Notes under the pieces: model-generated
The model's input: the letters and a program-made list of their open reading frames with translations, nothing else
Told to the model about the DNA's origin: nothing
Database searches by the model: none
In this document: piece after piece, positions 17,859 to 25,827 of the stretch
Layout: each line of letters opens with the position of its first letter
Numbering within the stretch: the stretch's first letter is position 1
Translations under genes and position numbers: made by a program
Assembly: GCF_003352185.1 (NCBI RefSeq)
Contig: NZ_CP029608.1
Span: forward strand, 3,162,001 to 3,226,000
Origin: Pseudomonas kribbensis
Lineage (GTDB): Bacteria; Pseudomonadota; Gammaproteobacteria; Pseudomonadales; Pseudomonadaceae
Direction of reading: 5' to 3'
DNA length: 64,000 nucleotides

Positions 17859-18728
17859 TCAGCGCGCTGTGCGACTGGCGAGGAACGCCAGGGTCACGGA
17901 GTTGAATTCGTCCGCGCGTTCCCACTGCACCCAATGACCGGTCCGGCTGAACAGGTAGAGGTTGCAATCCGGCATGCGACTGCGCAGCGCCTCGCCGCCG
18001 CTGGGACGATTGACCTTGTCGTCCGCGCCCCAGAGCACGAGGGTCGGAACCTGGCAATGCTTGAGGCGTGAATCGCGGGTGAAGTCCCAGCGCGAGAACC
18101 GGGGAATGCCCGTTGGCCGGCGCAGGGGAGGGGCTGCAACGACCTGCGAGTCGATACTCGCCTCGAAACGCTCGCGGATCATCTCGTCACTGACCTGGCT
18201 GCCGTCATACACCAGGTAGTCGCGGATAAAACGCGTGATCTTGGCCAGTGTCGGGCCTTCACCGTTGTAGTAGTCGAGCAACAGCTTGAGACCCGGTGTC
18301 GGCAGACTGCGAGTGGTATTGACGCCACCGGGGCCCATCAGCACCAGAGCCGACACCCGGCCGGGTGCATCCAGCGCCATGCGCAAGGCACAGGCACCAC
18401 CCAACGAGTTGCCCACCACGTGGGCGCTGCTGATGTTCAGAGTGTCGAGCAGGCCGAGCATCGCCCCCGCCAGATCGCCGAAGGGGTCTTTGCGATCCAC
18501 ACCTTTGGTGGATCGGCCGTAACCGGGCATGTCGACCACAATGACCCGGAACTGCCGGGCAAGGGATTCGATATTGCGCGAGTAGTTGGAGAGCCCCGAG
18601 GCTCCCGCTCCGCCACCGTGAAGCATCAGCAGGGGATGGCCGACGCCCGTTTCGCTGATGAAAATCTGCCGACGACCCACTTGTACCGTTCGCGAGGTCA
18701 GGGCAGGAAGAGGTTCTTTATTGTTCAT
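17859..18728 (-). CDS. Alpha/beta hydrolase for meta-cleavage products (MhpC/BphD-type)
   Basis: The 289-residue product shows the family oxyanion segment MLHGGGAGASGLSNY, the nucleophile elbow GNSLGG (about residue 113), an acid residue in LWGADDKVNRP, and the catalytic histidine in RTGHWVQWE. It should hydrolyse the C-C bond of the ring-opened product to a carboxylic acid plus a 2-hydroxydienoate. It is the first gene of the minus-strand operon running to 12256. A palindrome matching the TetR-type operator series lies 80 bases upstream. It is diverged from mhpC at 31053-31931. Confidence 0.9.
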   Translation of the reverse strand: MNNKEPLPALTSRTVQVGRRQIFISETGVGHPLLMLHGGGAGASGLSNYSRNIESLARQFRVIVVDMPGYGRSTKGVDRKDPFGDLAGAMLGLLDTLNISSAHVVGNSLGGACALRMALDAPGRVSALVLMGPGGVNTTRSLPTPGLKLLLDYYNGEGPTLAKITRFIRDYLVYDGSQVSDEMIRERFEASIDSQVVAAPPLRRPTGIPRFSRWDFTRDSRLKHCQVPTLVLWGADDKVNRPSGGEALRSRMPDCNLYLFSRTGHWVQWERADEFNSVTLAFLASRTAR

Positions 18729-18805
18729 TGTCAGTTCCTGGCGTAAGGCACTACGACCCGGGCGGTGGGTCAGTGCTTGCGGCAGACTCTAACACTCAAG
18801 ATTAG

Positions 18806-18827
18806 AATTGAACAACAGTGTTCAATT
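18806..18827. promoter_or_regulatory. Candidate TetR operator 1, upstream of the meta-cleavage operon
   Basis: The core TTGAACAACAGTGTTCAA (18808-18825) is a perfect 7+4+7 palindrome, and the arms extend to nine bases. It lies between the hydrolase start and the TetR terminator. The same core recurs three more times nearby. Confidence 0.7.
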
Positions 18828-18844
18828 GTCTTTTTGCGGGCAAT

Positions 18845-18875
18845 AAAAAAGCCAGATTCCCCAAGGGATCTGGCT
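18845..18875 (-). terminator. Rho-independent terminator of the TetR gene
   Basis: On the minus strand GCCAGAT and ATCTGGC form a hairpin followed by a run of six T, 23 bases after the TetR stop. Confidence 0.75.
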
Positions 18876-18897
18876 CAAGAAAAATCAGCGGAGGACA

Positions 18898-19536
18898 TCA
18901 GGCTGCGAGAAGGGGCAGATCCTGAGTAGCGATGCCGCGCGCTTCATCGACCGGCACGCCGAGCGCCCTGAGTACGAATTCGGCCATATCGGAACCCGCG
19001 TCGCGCCAGGTCTTGTGACCCTGAAGTACCAGCATCGTGGCCCCCAGTACGCCACCTCCGATCATCGCCATTACCGAAGGCAGTTGCTCCTGTCGAAAGC
19101 TGTATTGCTCACTGCTCAGGCCGCTGAGCACATCGTGCATGGGCGGACCGCTCCACATCTGTTGCAACGTCTCATTGCTGGCCCCGTAGCGCACGATGAA
19201 GGCTCCCCAGTGCGGCTCTTCATGGGCGCGGCGGATATACAGGCGGATACCGGTGGCCAGGCGGACGGCAGGGGACGCATGGGGATCTGTACTGCGCGCG
19301 GCCCTGTCGTTCATTTCGGCACTGAGCTGGCTGGCGACATCTTCGAACAGCGTCTCCACCGAGTTGAGGTTGTTGTAGATCGTGCCGCGCGCTACCCCGG
19401 CGATCTGTGCCAGTTCGCTGACATTGACCTCTTCGACACGTTTCTCGACAAACAGCCGGATCGCAGCTTCATGGATGCGCTTCTGCACGGGACTGAGTTT
19501 CAAAGCAATGAGCTCCAACGGAGAGATTCCGGACAT
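18898..19536 (-). CDS. TetR-family transcriptional regulator of cluster 1
   Basis: The product is about 212 residues from the ATG at 19536; a start at 19563 would add nine residues. The N-terminal helix-turn-helix reads IRLFVEKRVEEVNVSELAQIAGVARGTIYNNLNSVETLFEDVASQL, a textbook TetR DNA-binding domain. The C-terminal ligand domain is unassigned. The gene is placed between two divergent catabolic units. A palindrome of the shared series (19536-19553) overlaps the preferred start, suggesting autorepression; further copies lie before the neighbouring operons. I infer that it controls the whole of cluster 1 in response to the substrate or an intermediate. Confidence 0.88.
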   Translation of the reverse strand: MSGISPLELIALKLSPVQKRIHEAAIRLFVEKRVEEVNVSELAQIAGVARGTIYNNLNSVETLFEDVASQLSAEMNDRAARSTDPHASPAVRLATGIRLYIRRAHEEPHWGAFIVRYGASNETLQQMWSGPPMHDVLSGLSSEQYSFRQEQLPSVMAMIGGGVLGATMLVLQGHKTWRDAGSDMAEFVLRALGVPVDEARGIATQDLPLLAA

Positions 19537-19553
19537 TGAACAAGCGCGTTCAA
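19536..19553. promoter_or_regulatory. Candidate TetR operator 2, over its own start
   Basis: TTGAACAAGCGCGTTCAA has six-base perfect arms and the same 18-base spacing as the others. Its position at the TetR start codon fits autoregulation. Confidence 0.6.
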
Positions 19554-19589
19554 AATAAAGCAAATCAGCGTTTGTCGATCATTGACATG

Positions 19590-19609
19590 ATTGAACACAA
19601 ATGTTCAAT
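19590..19609. promoter_or_regulatory. Candidate TetR operator 3, upstream of the amidohydrolase-FadL unit
   Basis: TTGAACACAAATGTTCAA (19591-19608) is a perfect 7+4+7 palindrome, with one more paired base on each side. It lies about 90 bases before the amidohydrolase start. Confidence 0.7.
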
Positions 19610-19698
19610 ATTGATCTCGAAAGTTGTACGCCCACCGAGCACGGTTCTTTTCCCAGTGGCCGCAGGCGCTCGGTCGAAGCCCAAACAAGAGAGTCAGC

Positions 19699-20772
19699 AT
19701 GTCAATCAAGCAAGGCCGTATCGATGTCCACCATCACATCATTCCACCCGCATTCGTCGATGCGATGAATGCCAGAGGGCTGCACTCCGTTGCGGGAGCG
19801 CCTCTGCCAGACTGGACCCCGGAAAAATCCATTGAGGTGATGGATGCGAACGGCATCGAGCGGGCGATCACCTCGCTGTCTGCGCCCGGCGTCCACTTCG
19901 GTGACGGGGTCCAACAGGCCAGCGAGCTGGCGCGACGCTGCAACGAGTTCGCCGCGCAGATGCGCACGCGCTACCCGAGCCGCTTCGGCAACTTCGCGGT
20001 GCTGCCGATGCCGTTCACCGAGGCCGCCTGCCGTGAAGCCGTCTATGCGCTGGACGTACTCAAGGCCGAGGGCATTGTTTTGCTGGGCAGCACCGACGGG
20101 GTGTTTTTGGGTGATCCGCGCTTCGACGAACTGATGGCCGAACTCGACCGCCGAAAAGCCGTGGTATTCATCCATCCCAACATGCACCAGACCAGCGAAA
20201 GCATCGGTCTGCAGACCCCGGGATTTCTCATCGAGTTTCTCTGCGATACCACGCGCGCGGCGGTCAATCTGATCCTCAGCGGGACCATGGAGCGCTATCC
20301 CGGCATTCGCTGGATTCTGTCCCACTCCGGCGGCTTCCTGCCGTTTGTGGCCTGGCGTGTCTCGCTGGCCAACATGTTGCCGGAATTTCAGCAGCACGCG
20401 CCGCAAGGCGTCATGACCTACATCCGTCGCTTTTACTTCGACACGGCGTTGTCACCATCACCTTATTCCATGGCGGCGCTCAAGGAACTGGTGGAACCGT
20501 CACACATTCTTTTCGGCAGTGACTTTCCCTTCGCTCCGGCTCCCGCCACGGCGCTGCAGTGCCGGACGCTGGAAAGCCTGGAGATGTGGTCGCCGGCGAT
20601 CATGCATGGCATCAACCGTGCCCATGCACTCAGTCTTTTTCCGCAGTACAGCCAGCCCAATGAAGTGGTTGCCCCGGCGCCGATTTATGAGGGCGAATCC
20701 TTCTCTCAACGCTTGCGACGCAGCATGACCCGACCGATCGGTGCGCTGGCAGAGCGGATGCGCAAACGCTGA
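19699..20772 (+). CDS. ACMSD-family amidohydrolase, probable aromatic-acid decarboxylase
   Basis: The 357-residue product is an amidohydrolase-2 (TIM-barrel) protein. RIDVHHHIIPP carries the first metal-binding histidines, VVFIHPNMHQ another, ILSHSGGFLPF the next, and HILFGSDFPFAP the catalytic aspartate. Relatives include 2-amino-3-carboxymuconate-6-semialdehyde decarboxylase, gamma-resorcylate decarboxylase and 6-methylsalicylate decarboxylase. In this setting a non-oxidative decarboxylation of a hydroxybenzoate, giving the phenol for the flavoprotein hydroxylase, is a reasonable inference. The ATG at 19699 has AAGAGAG before it. It is transcribed divergently from the TetR gene and is followed by the FadL porin gene. 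Confidence 0.8.
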   Translation: MSIKQGRIDVHHHIIPPAFVDAMNARGLHSVAGAPLPDWTPEKSIEVMDANGIERAITSLSAPGVHFGDGVQQASELARRCNEFAAQMRTRYPSRFGNFAVLPMPFTEAACREAVYALDVLKAEGIVLLGSTDGVFLGDPRFDELMAELDRRKAVVFIHPNMHQTSESIGLQTPGFLIEFLCDTTRAAVNLILSGTMERYPGIRWILSHSGGFLPFVAWRVSLANMLPEFQQHAPQGVMTYIRRFYFDTALSPSPYSMAALKELVEPSHILFGSDFPFAPAPATALQCRTLESLEMWSPAIMHGINRAHALSLFPQYSQPNEVVAPAPIYEGESFSQRLRRSMTRPIGALAERMRKR

Positions 20773-20883
20773 ACCAAAACCGTCGCCATGGATGGCCGGC
20801 GACCTATCTCATCATTGAATCCAACGATCCATCCGCGTGCCTTGGGTGTTCGCGCCCGCCAAAAAAATAACAAGAGCCAGATC

Positions 20884-22179
20884 ATGACAATAAGAAATCA
20901 GCTTTGTGTGCTGGGGCTTTGCCTCACCTCCACTCAACTCCTGGCCAACGGCCTGCAAATCAACGAACAGAGCATCAGCTCGGGAGGCAAGGCTTATTCC
21001 GGTCGGGCTTCTGATGTCCAGGACGCCTCGATCGTTTACGGCAACCCCGCCGGCATGTCCCGCCTGGCGGGTGAACACGTCAGTGGCGGTCTCAGTTTCA
21101 TTGATGTCAGTTCGCGCATCAGCAACGTCAATACCACGGTGTCGGGCACTTCGCACGGCGATATGGTGCCTGATCCGATCGTCGTGCCGTCGGGCTTCTA
21201 CACGCTGCAACTCAACGAGGACTGGCACGTGGGTTTCGGGGTTTACGCCCCGTTTGGCGGGAGCACGGACTACGAAAGCAACTTCCAGGGACGCTACCGC
21301 AGCTCGCAGACTCAGGTGAAGGTTGTCACCTTGCAGCCGACGGTCAGTTACCGGATCAATGATCGACTGTCCGTGGGTTTTGGGCCGACGATCAACCGCA
21401 TCGACGGGCTGCTCGAAAGCAAGATCGCCAACAGCGCGGTGGGCGGGCAGGGCGACGGGACTGTCAAAGTCACCGGCGACGACACGGCCATGGGCTTCAG
21501 TCTGGGCATCCTGTTCGACCCGCTCGACGACCTGACCCTGGGGCTCACCTATCACTCCAGAGTCGATTACAAGCTGAGCGGAAAGACCAAGGTCTCAGGT
21601 GCCAATGGATTGCTGGCACCGATCCCTGCGCTGGGGCTGCCGGGGCTCAACGGTAAATATGACGCGAGCCTGGATTTCACTTCACCGGAAACGGTCGATG
21701 CCTCGGCGACCTGGCGCATCAACGATCGACTGGATGTCTCCGCCGGCGCGTTGTGGAGTCGCTGGAGCCGCGTGCAGGAATTAAGGGTGCTGAACTCCGG
21801 TGTGCCACAGGCCTATGGCCCTTTCGATACGATCCTCGAAACCCTGAAGTGGCGTGATACCTGGTCGTTCTCCACCGGCATGTCCTATCGCCTGAACAAG
21901 CAATGGAAGGTTCGTGGCGGGATCGCCTATGAGCCGACGCCGATGCCCAATCAGTACACGTCCACCCGTGCACCAACGGGAGACCGGAAGATTTTCACGG
22001 TTGGCCTGAACTGGCAGATGACCGATCAGACTTCTCTGGATCTGGGATACGGCTATATCCACGAAGATCCGGTGAAAGTTTCACAGGACACGTCCCAGGG
22101 TGGGCTGCGTCCGGGTTATAGCGCCACCTACCAGAACACGGTCAATGGCCTTGGGCTGCAGTTGAATCACAGCTTCTGA
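20884..22179 (+). CDS. FadL/TodX-family outer-membrane hydrophobic-compound porin
   Basis: The 431-residue product starts with a signal peptide ending LLANG. The mature N-terminus LQINEQSISSGGKAYSGRASDVQDASIVYGNPAGMSRL is the family hallmark (the plug-domain hatch with the NPAGM motif). Beta-strands fill the rest to a terminal aromatic (NHSF). FadL-type porins admit long-chain fatty acids, and TodX/XylN-type relatives admit aromatic hydrocarbons. Its presence suggests that the pathway substrate is hydrophobic. The stop abuts the stop of the convergent gene (TGATCA), with no terminator between. Confidence 0.88.
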   Translation: MTIRNQLCVLGLCLTSTQLLANGLQINEQSISSGGKAYSGRASDVQDASIVYGNPAGMSRLAGEHVSGGLSFIDVSSRISNVNTTVSGTSHGDMVPDPIVVPSGFYTLQLNEDWHVGFGVYAPFGGSTDYESNFQGRYRSSQTQVKVVTLQPTVSYRINDRLSVGFGPTINRIDGLLESKIANSAVGGQGDGTVKVTGDDTAMGFSLGILFDPLDDLTLGLTYHSRVDYKLSGKTKVSGANGLLAPIPALGLPGLNGKYDASLDFTSPETVDASATWRINDRLDVSAGALWSRWSRVQELRVLNSGVPQAYGPFDTILETLKWRDTWSFSTGMSYRLNKQWKVRGGIAYEPTPMPNQYTSTRAPTGDRKIFTVGLNWQMTDQTSLDLGYGYIHEDPVKVSQDTSQGGLRPGYSATYQNTVNGLGLQLNHSF

Positions 22180-23133
22180 TCAGTCTTGCTCGACGACAAG
22201 ATTGCGTTGGACACCCAGATCGACAATGCCGTCCGCGCTGCGGATTCGCGCCTCAACCCTGTCGCCCGGCTTGAGGTAGCGCTCGCGGCTAGCCTGGGCC
22301 TTCAGAAACAGTTTCCACTTGAGGGCCTCGGGCAGCAGGGCGGCAATGCGCTGGGTGGCGGGTGATGGAATGGCCAGCGCACAGCCGGCGGGAGTGCCTG
22401 TGGCAATCAGGTCTCCGGCCGCGAGGTCTTGCACGGCAGACAGTTCTGTCAGGGTCTGCGCAGGGGTGTAAACCATGTTCGCGGTATTGTCGTCTTGGCG
22501 CAGTTGGTCGTTGACGGTCAGGCGCAGCTGCAAGGCCTTGAGGTAATGCATCTGGTTGGCTTCCAACAGACACAAATAAGGTCCGACCGGACCGAAGGTG
22601 CGGAAGCTTTTGCCTTTGTAGAACTGCATCTGCGGAATCTGGATGTCCCTCGCCGAATAGTCATTGACGATGACCAGTCCGGCCACGAACTGGTGCAGGT
22701 TGCTGTCGTCAATCTGGACCGGGCCGTTGATGTCGCTGCGCATGACCAGGCCCAGTTCAATCTCGTAGTCGAGAAAGCGGACATGGCGTGGCTTGATCAG
22801 GTCGCTGTCGGCCGGGCAAATGCAACTGGCTGCCTTGGTAAACATCATGTTGTACGACTTGGCGTCCGGATCCATCCCGGACTCGATCATGTGCTGACGG
22901 TAGTTGGCACCCTGACAGACAAACTGCTGGTTGCGGGTGACCGGGGAGAGCAGCCGCACTTGATTGAGTTCGAGTGTCGGGCTCTTCAGGTCGCGCAACT
23001 GCTCGATGCTGACTTGCCGGATGAACTCGCCGGTTGTCGCGTATTGCCCAGAAACGGGCGTGATGCGCTGATTGTGAATACGTCCCCATTGGACGGTGTT
23101 CTGATATTCGAAACGGACAACCTGCACAGCCAT
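22180..23133 (-). CDS. Fumarylacetoacetate hydrolase (FAH)-family enzyme
   Basis: The 317-residue product has the FAH metal site in RFLDYEIELGLVM, then VNDYSARDIQ, GKSFRTFGPVGPYL and LIATGTPAGCAL. These are the standard blocks of acylpyruvate hydrolases and of isomerase/decarboxylases such as HpcE/HpaG. It likely processes a ring-cleavage product by C-C hydrolysis or isomerisation. It lies downstream of a VOC-type dioxygenase gene on the same strand (67-base gap), and the two may form a separate ring-cleavage branch. Exact substrate unknown. Confidence 0.85.
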   Translation of the reverse strand: MAVQVVRFEYQNTVQWGRIHNQRITPVSGQYATTGEFIRQVSIEQLRDLKSPTLELNQVRLLSPVTRNQQFVCQGANYRQHMIESGMDPDAKSYNMMFTKAASCICPADSDLIKPRHVRFLDYEIELGLVMRSDINGPVQIDDSNLHQFVAGLVIVNDYSARDIQIPQMQFYKGKSFRTFGPVGPYLCLLEANQMHYLKALQLRLTVNDQLRQDDNTANMVYTPAQTLTELSAVQDLAAGDLIATGTPAGCALAIPSPATQRIAALLPEALKWKLFLKAQASRERYLKPGDRVEARIRSADGIVDLGVQRNLVVEQD

Positions 23134-23200
23134 GACAACGACTCCTGGGGGGGGAGGAGGGGGCCAGCGCCAACCTCGTGTGGTTTGCGACGCTGCAAAA

Positions 23201-24271
23201 TCAGGCGAACAGGCGTGCCAGTGTGATCAGCTTGCGCACGCTCAGATCCGGACTGCGGCGAAGATGGCGGAACAAGGAAAGAACATTCGCCGGTGTCAGT
23301 TTCGGTTTGGTAAAACTTCTGGGCATGGATTCGCCCCACTGGGACATCGCCGCTGCACTGACACTGTGCAGACCTGTGGGCTGGTCGGCAGTGAACCGGT
23401 CACCATCACAATAGTGCTCGTGCTTGTCGCCGAACGGGTCCTGCCAGTAATCGAAGATCTGGCTTCCAAGAATATGCCGGCCAATACCCCAGGCATGGCG
23501 CCAACCCCGATCCCGAAGAACCTTCTGGCCCATGCCGACGGCGTCCAGGTCGACCACCTCATAAGCGCTATGGCTGTAGGCCGGCATGAATCCCTGGGCC
23601 AAGGCCAGCGTGTGATGGTCGGCTGGCGTGTCGCCCAGATTCAGACGCAGGAAGGCCACCGCCGGCGAACCGTCAGGCAGCAACTGCACGTCGCTGGGAA
23701 TGAATCCGAAGTGTTGTGTGTACCAGGCGCAGGTGCGCTGGAAGTCCGCCACTTCCAGCACGAGATGGCCAAGGCGAATGATCTCCGGGGGAACCATTGG
23801 CGGACGCTGGGTTGCATTGACGCGCACCACGCTATCCCCGAGGTTGAGCGGCAAGGCCGGGCGATGGGGCCGGGCGCCAACCACTGACTGACCATGAAGG
23901 GCCTCGACGAGAAAACCCGACGGGTCGCGCAAGATGACTTGTTCGCCACCGCCGGGGTGATCGCACGGCATGATGGGTGAGGCTTGTGGTAGCAAGCTCA
24001 GACGCTCCAGGTCTGCGCGCGAACCGACACTCAGACCGAAACCAATAAAACGTGGCTTCTTGCCGCGATGTACGCGATAGCAATAGGGCGTCGGTCCGGT
24101 GCCACGCAAAAGCAGCAGATCCGCATTGCGCAGAACCGTCAGCAGCCCGAAGTCCTGAAGAAAGCGCTCGGTCCGTTCCAGATCCGGCCGTTCGAAAATC
24201 AGATGAGTCAGTGCGCGAGCGCGTACGGTGGGAGCGTCGTGGCGTGCTGGCTGTGCGGGATTGAGCTTCAC
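23201..24271 (-). CDS. Second VOC-family extradiol dioxygenase
   Basis: I chose the GTG at 24271 (AGAGGCTCCC before it) over a GTG at 24319 that lies inside the operator; this gives 356 residues. Two glyoxalase/VOC repeats are visible. Likely iron ligands in the C-terminal repeat are His in RLGHLVLEV, His in YSHSAYEV and Glu in GDKHEHYCD. A long C-terminal extension ending KPKLTPANVLSLFRHLRR... is unusual for catechol 2,3-dioxygenases. It is only distantly similar to the dioxygenase at 16839-17849, so the cluster encodes two different ring-cleavage enzymes. The FAH-family gene follows. A candidate TetR operator lies just upstream. Confidence 0.78.
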   Translation of the reverse strand: MKLNPAQPARHDAPTVRARALTHLIFERPDLERTERFLQDFGLLTVLRNADLLLLRGTGPTPYCYRVHRGKKPRFIGFGLSVGSRADLERLSLLPQASPIMPCDHPGGGEQVILRDPSGFLVEALHGQSVVGARPHRPALPLNLGDSVVRVNATQRPPMVPPEIIRLGHLVLEVADFQRTCAWYTQHFGFIPSDVQLLPDGSPAVAFLRLNLGDTPADHHTLALAQGFMPAYSHSAYEVVDLDAVGMGQKVLRDRGWRHAWGIGRHILGSQIFDYWQDPFGDKHEHYCDGDRFTADQPTGLHSVSAAAMSQWGESMPRSFTKPKLTPANVLSLFRHLRRSPDLSVRKLITLARLFA

Positions 24272-24311
24272 TATGGGAGCCTCTGGACGCGAGAGTGTGG
24301 CGCAGCGCAAG

Positions 24312-24329
24312 TTGAACACGATCGTTCAA
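24312..24329. promoter_or_regulatory. Candidate TetR operator 4, upstream of the dioxygenase-FAH operon
   Basis: TTGAACACGATCGTTCAA has six-base perfect arms and 18-base total length, as in the other sites. It is about 40 bases upstream of the chosen start. Confidence 0.65.
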
Positions 24330-24482
24330 TTTGAGTCAAATATGTCGCCTTGGTGGGAGCCGGAAAACATAAATTTTCCGGACCAGGCCGAGATCGATTT
24401 TGTGAAGGTCTCTTCTGATCTCAAGAAATCAGACCCGCGAACATTGACTGTCTGCTTTTGCCCGAAAGCTCCCGTTTCATAC

Positions 24483-25724
24483 TCACCACAATTGGACAGA
24501 GTAATCCACATTGACCCTCAACTCGCCGACGTTACGCGCAAAGTCACTGTTGTAGTCGGCTTGACGAATCCTGAATGCCACATCCTTGAACGTGCCGCTT
24601 TGAATCACGTAGGAGAGCTCGATTCCACGTTCACGCTCTTTGCTGCCGACGGCATCGCCCGGCAGTTCAATGTGATCGCCCTTGATGTAGCGCCACATAC
24701 CGCGCAGCCCGGGAATGCCTAAAGCCGCAAAGTCGTAGTCGTACCGGATTTGCATCACACGCTCGTTGGGATTAACGAACTCGGAGACCAATGCGCCTTC
24801 GGTGTTGACGTTGACACTCGTACCTGAAACGTAGGGCAGGGCCGTATCGCCCGTGAGTTGCATGTAACCCACGCCCAGGGAATGAGCACCCGCCAGCCAC
24901 GTAAACAAACTGCTCAACGTTTGGTTATCGACGGCTCCCGCTTTTTCATTGCCGTTTTCACGACTGTTGAAATAACGTAAATCGGTCTTTAAACGGCTGT
25001 GCCCAAGGTCCAGGAAATGCACCAGGTCGATATAGTCCTGCTCATACAGATCGTTAAGGGTGGCGTGGTAATAGCGGGTAGTAAGGGTTTTCGACCAGTT
25101 GTAGTCAGCCCCGACAATATTCAAATCGTTTGAGGTCGCCCCGGCCTTGAATCGGCGGTTGGGATTGGCGATTGCCATGGGTTCAAAATCAGTGGAGTCG
25201 CGATATTTGATGCGATCCAGATGCGCAACATGCAACGTTAACCCATCCATTTCTTTGGACGTCAGGTAGCCCCCCCGCAGTAAAGGCGGGAACAACCGCA
25301 TGGTGTTAGCCAGCAACACAGGCATCAAGGGTTGCAGTGTGCCCAGTTGCACCTCTGTCTTTGAGTAGCGCGCCTTGGCAGCCAGGCCGAATTTGGAATA
25401 ATCATCTGCAACTTCGTGAGTCGAGGCGTTATACGCCAGTATTCCGGTGCCGGTTCTACCAGGGCCTGAATCAAGCTTCACGCCGAGCATTCCGACGGCA
25501 TTCAAACCCAAACCGATCGTGCCTTCGGTATAGCCCGAGGCATAGTTGAATATGAAACCCTGTGCCCACTCTTGTGCCTGGGACTGGCCACTGCCATCGC
25601 GATAATCCCTATCGTAATAGAAGTTGCGTAACGTCAGTTTTGCAGAGCTATCGCTGATGAAGTCATTTGCCTGCAAGGATGAACTCATGGCGACGAGGGT
25701 CGTCAGTACGAAATATTTATTCAT
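24483..25724 (-). CDS. OprD-family outer-membrane porin
   Basis: The 413-residue product begins MNKYFVLTTLVAMSSSLQANDFISDSSAKLTLRNFYYDRDY, a signal peptide followed by the typical OprD mature start. It ends in an aromatic residue (VDYSVQLW). The ATG at 25724 follows AAGGCCAAA; the alternative at 25736 adds four residues. OprD/OpdK-type porins pass small carboxylates, including aromatic acids such as benzoate and vanillate. Next to the Tat-exported amidohydrolase gene and the mhp operon, uptake of an aromatic acid is the likely role. Confidence 0.87.
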   Translation of the reverse strand: MNKYFVLTTLVAMSSSLQANDFISDSSAKLTLRNFYYDRDYRDGSGQSQAQEWAQGFIFNYASGYTEGTIGLGLNAVGMLGVKLDSGPGRTGTGILAYNASTHEVADDYSKFGLAAKARYSKTEVQLGTLQPLMPVLLANTMRLFPPLLRGGYLTSKEMDGLTLHVAHLDRIKYRDSTDFEPMAIANPNRRFKAGATSNDLNIVGADYNWSKTLTTRYYHATLNDLYEQDYIDLVHFLDLGHSRLKTDLRYFNSRENGNEKAGAVDNQTLSSLFTWLAGAHSLGVGYMQLTGDTALPYVSGTSVNVNTEGALVSEFVNPNERVMQIRYDYDFAALGIPGLRGMWRYIKGDHIELPGDAVGSKERERGIELSYVIQSGTFKDVAFRIRQADYNSDFARNVGELRVNVDYSVQLW

Positions 25725-25827
25725 TTTGGCCTTCATTTTGTTGTTATTGATAGGCGTGTACTGAATGAAAGGCGAACGAATCCGCCTCGCCGACAAACGA
25801 GGTCGGCGAGGTGGATTTATTGCGTGT

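Noticed and set aside
12256..18728. Interpretation of cluster 1 as a duplicate mhp operon
   Set aside because: Only the aldolase and dehydrogenase are close; the dioxygenase is of an unrelated fold and the other enzymes are diverged.
24228..24722. 164-codon plus-strand frame between the dioxygenase and porin genes
   Set aside because: It overlaps the ends of both minus-strand genes and has no ribosome-binding site or family features.
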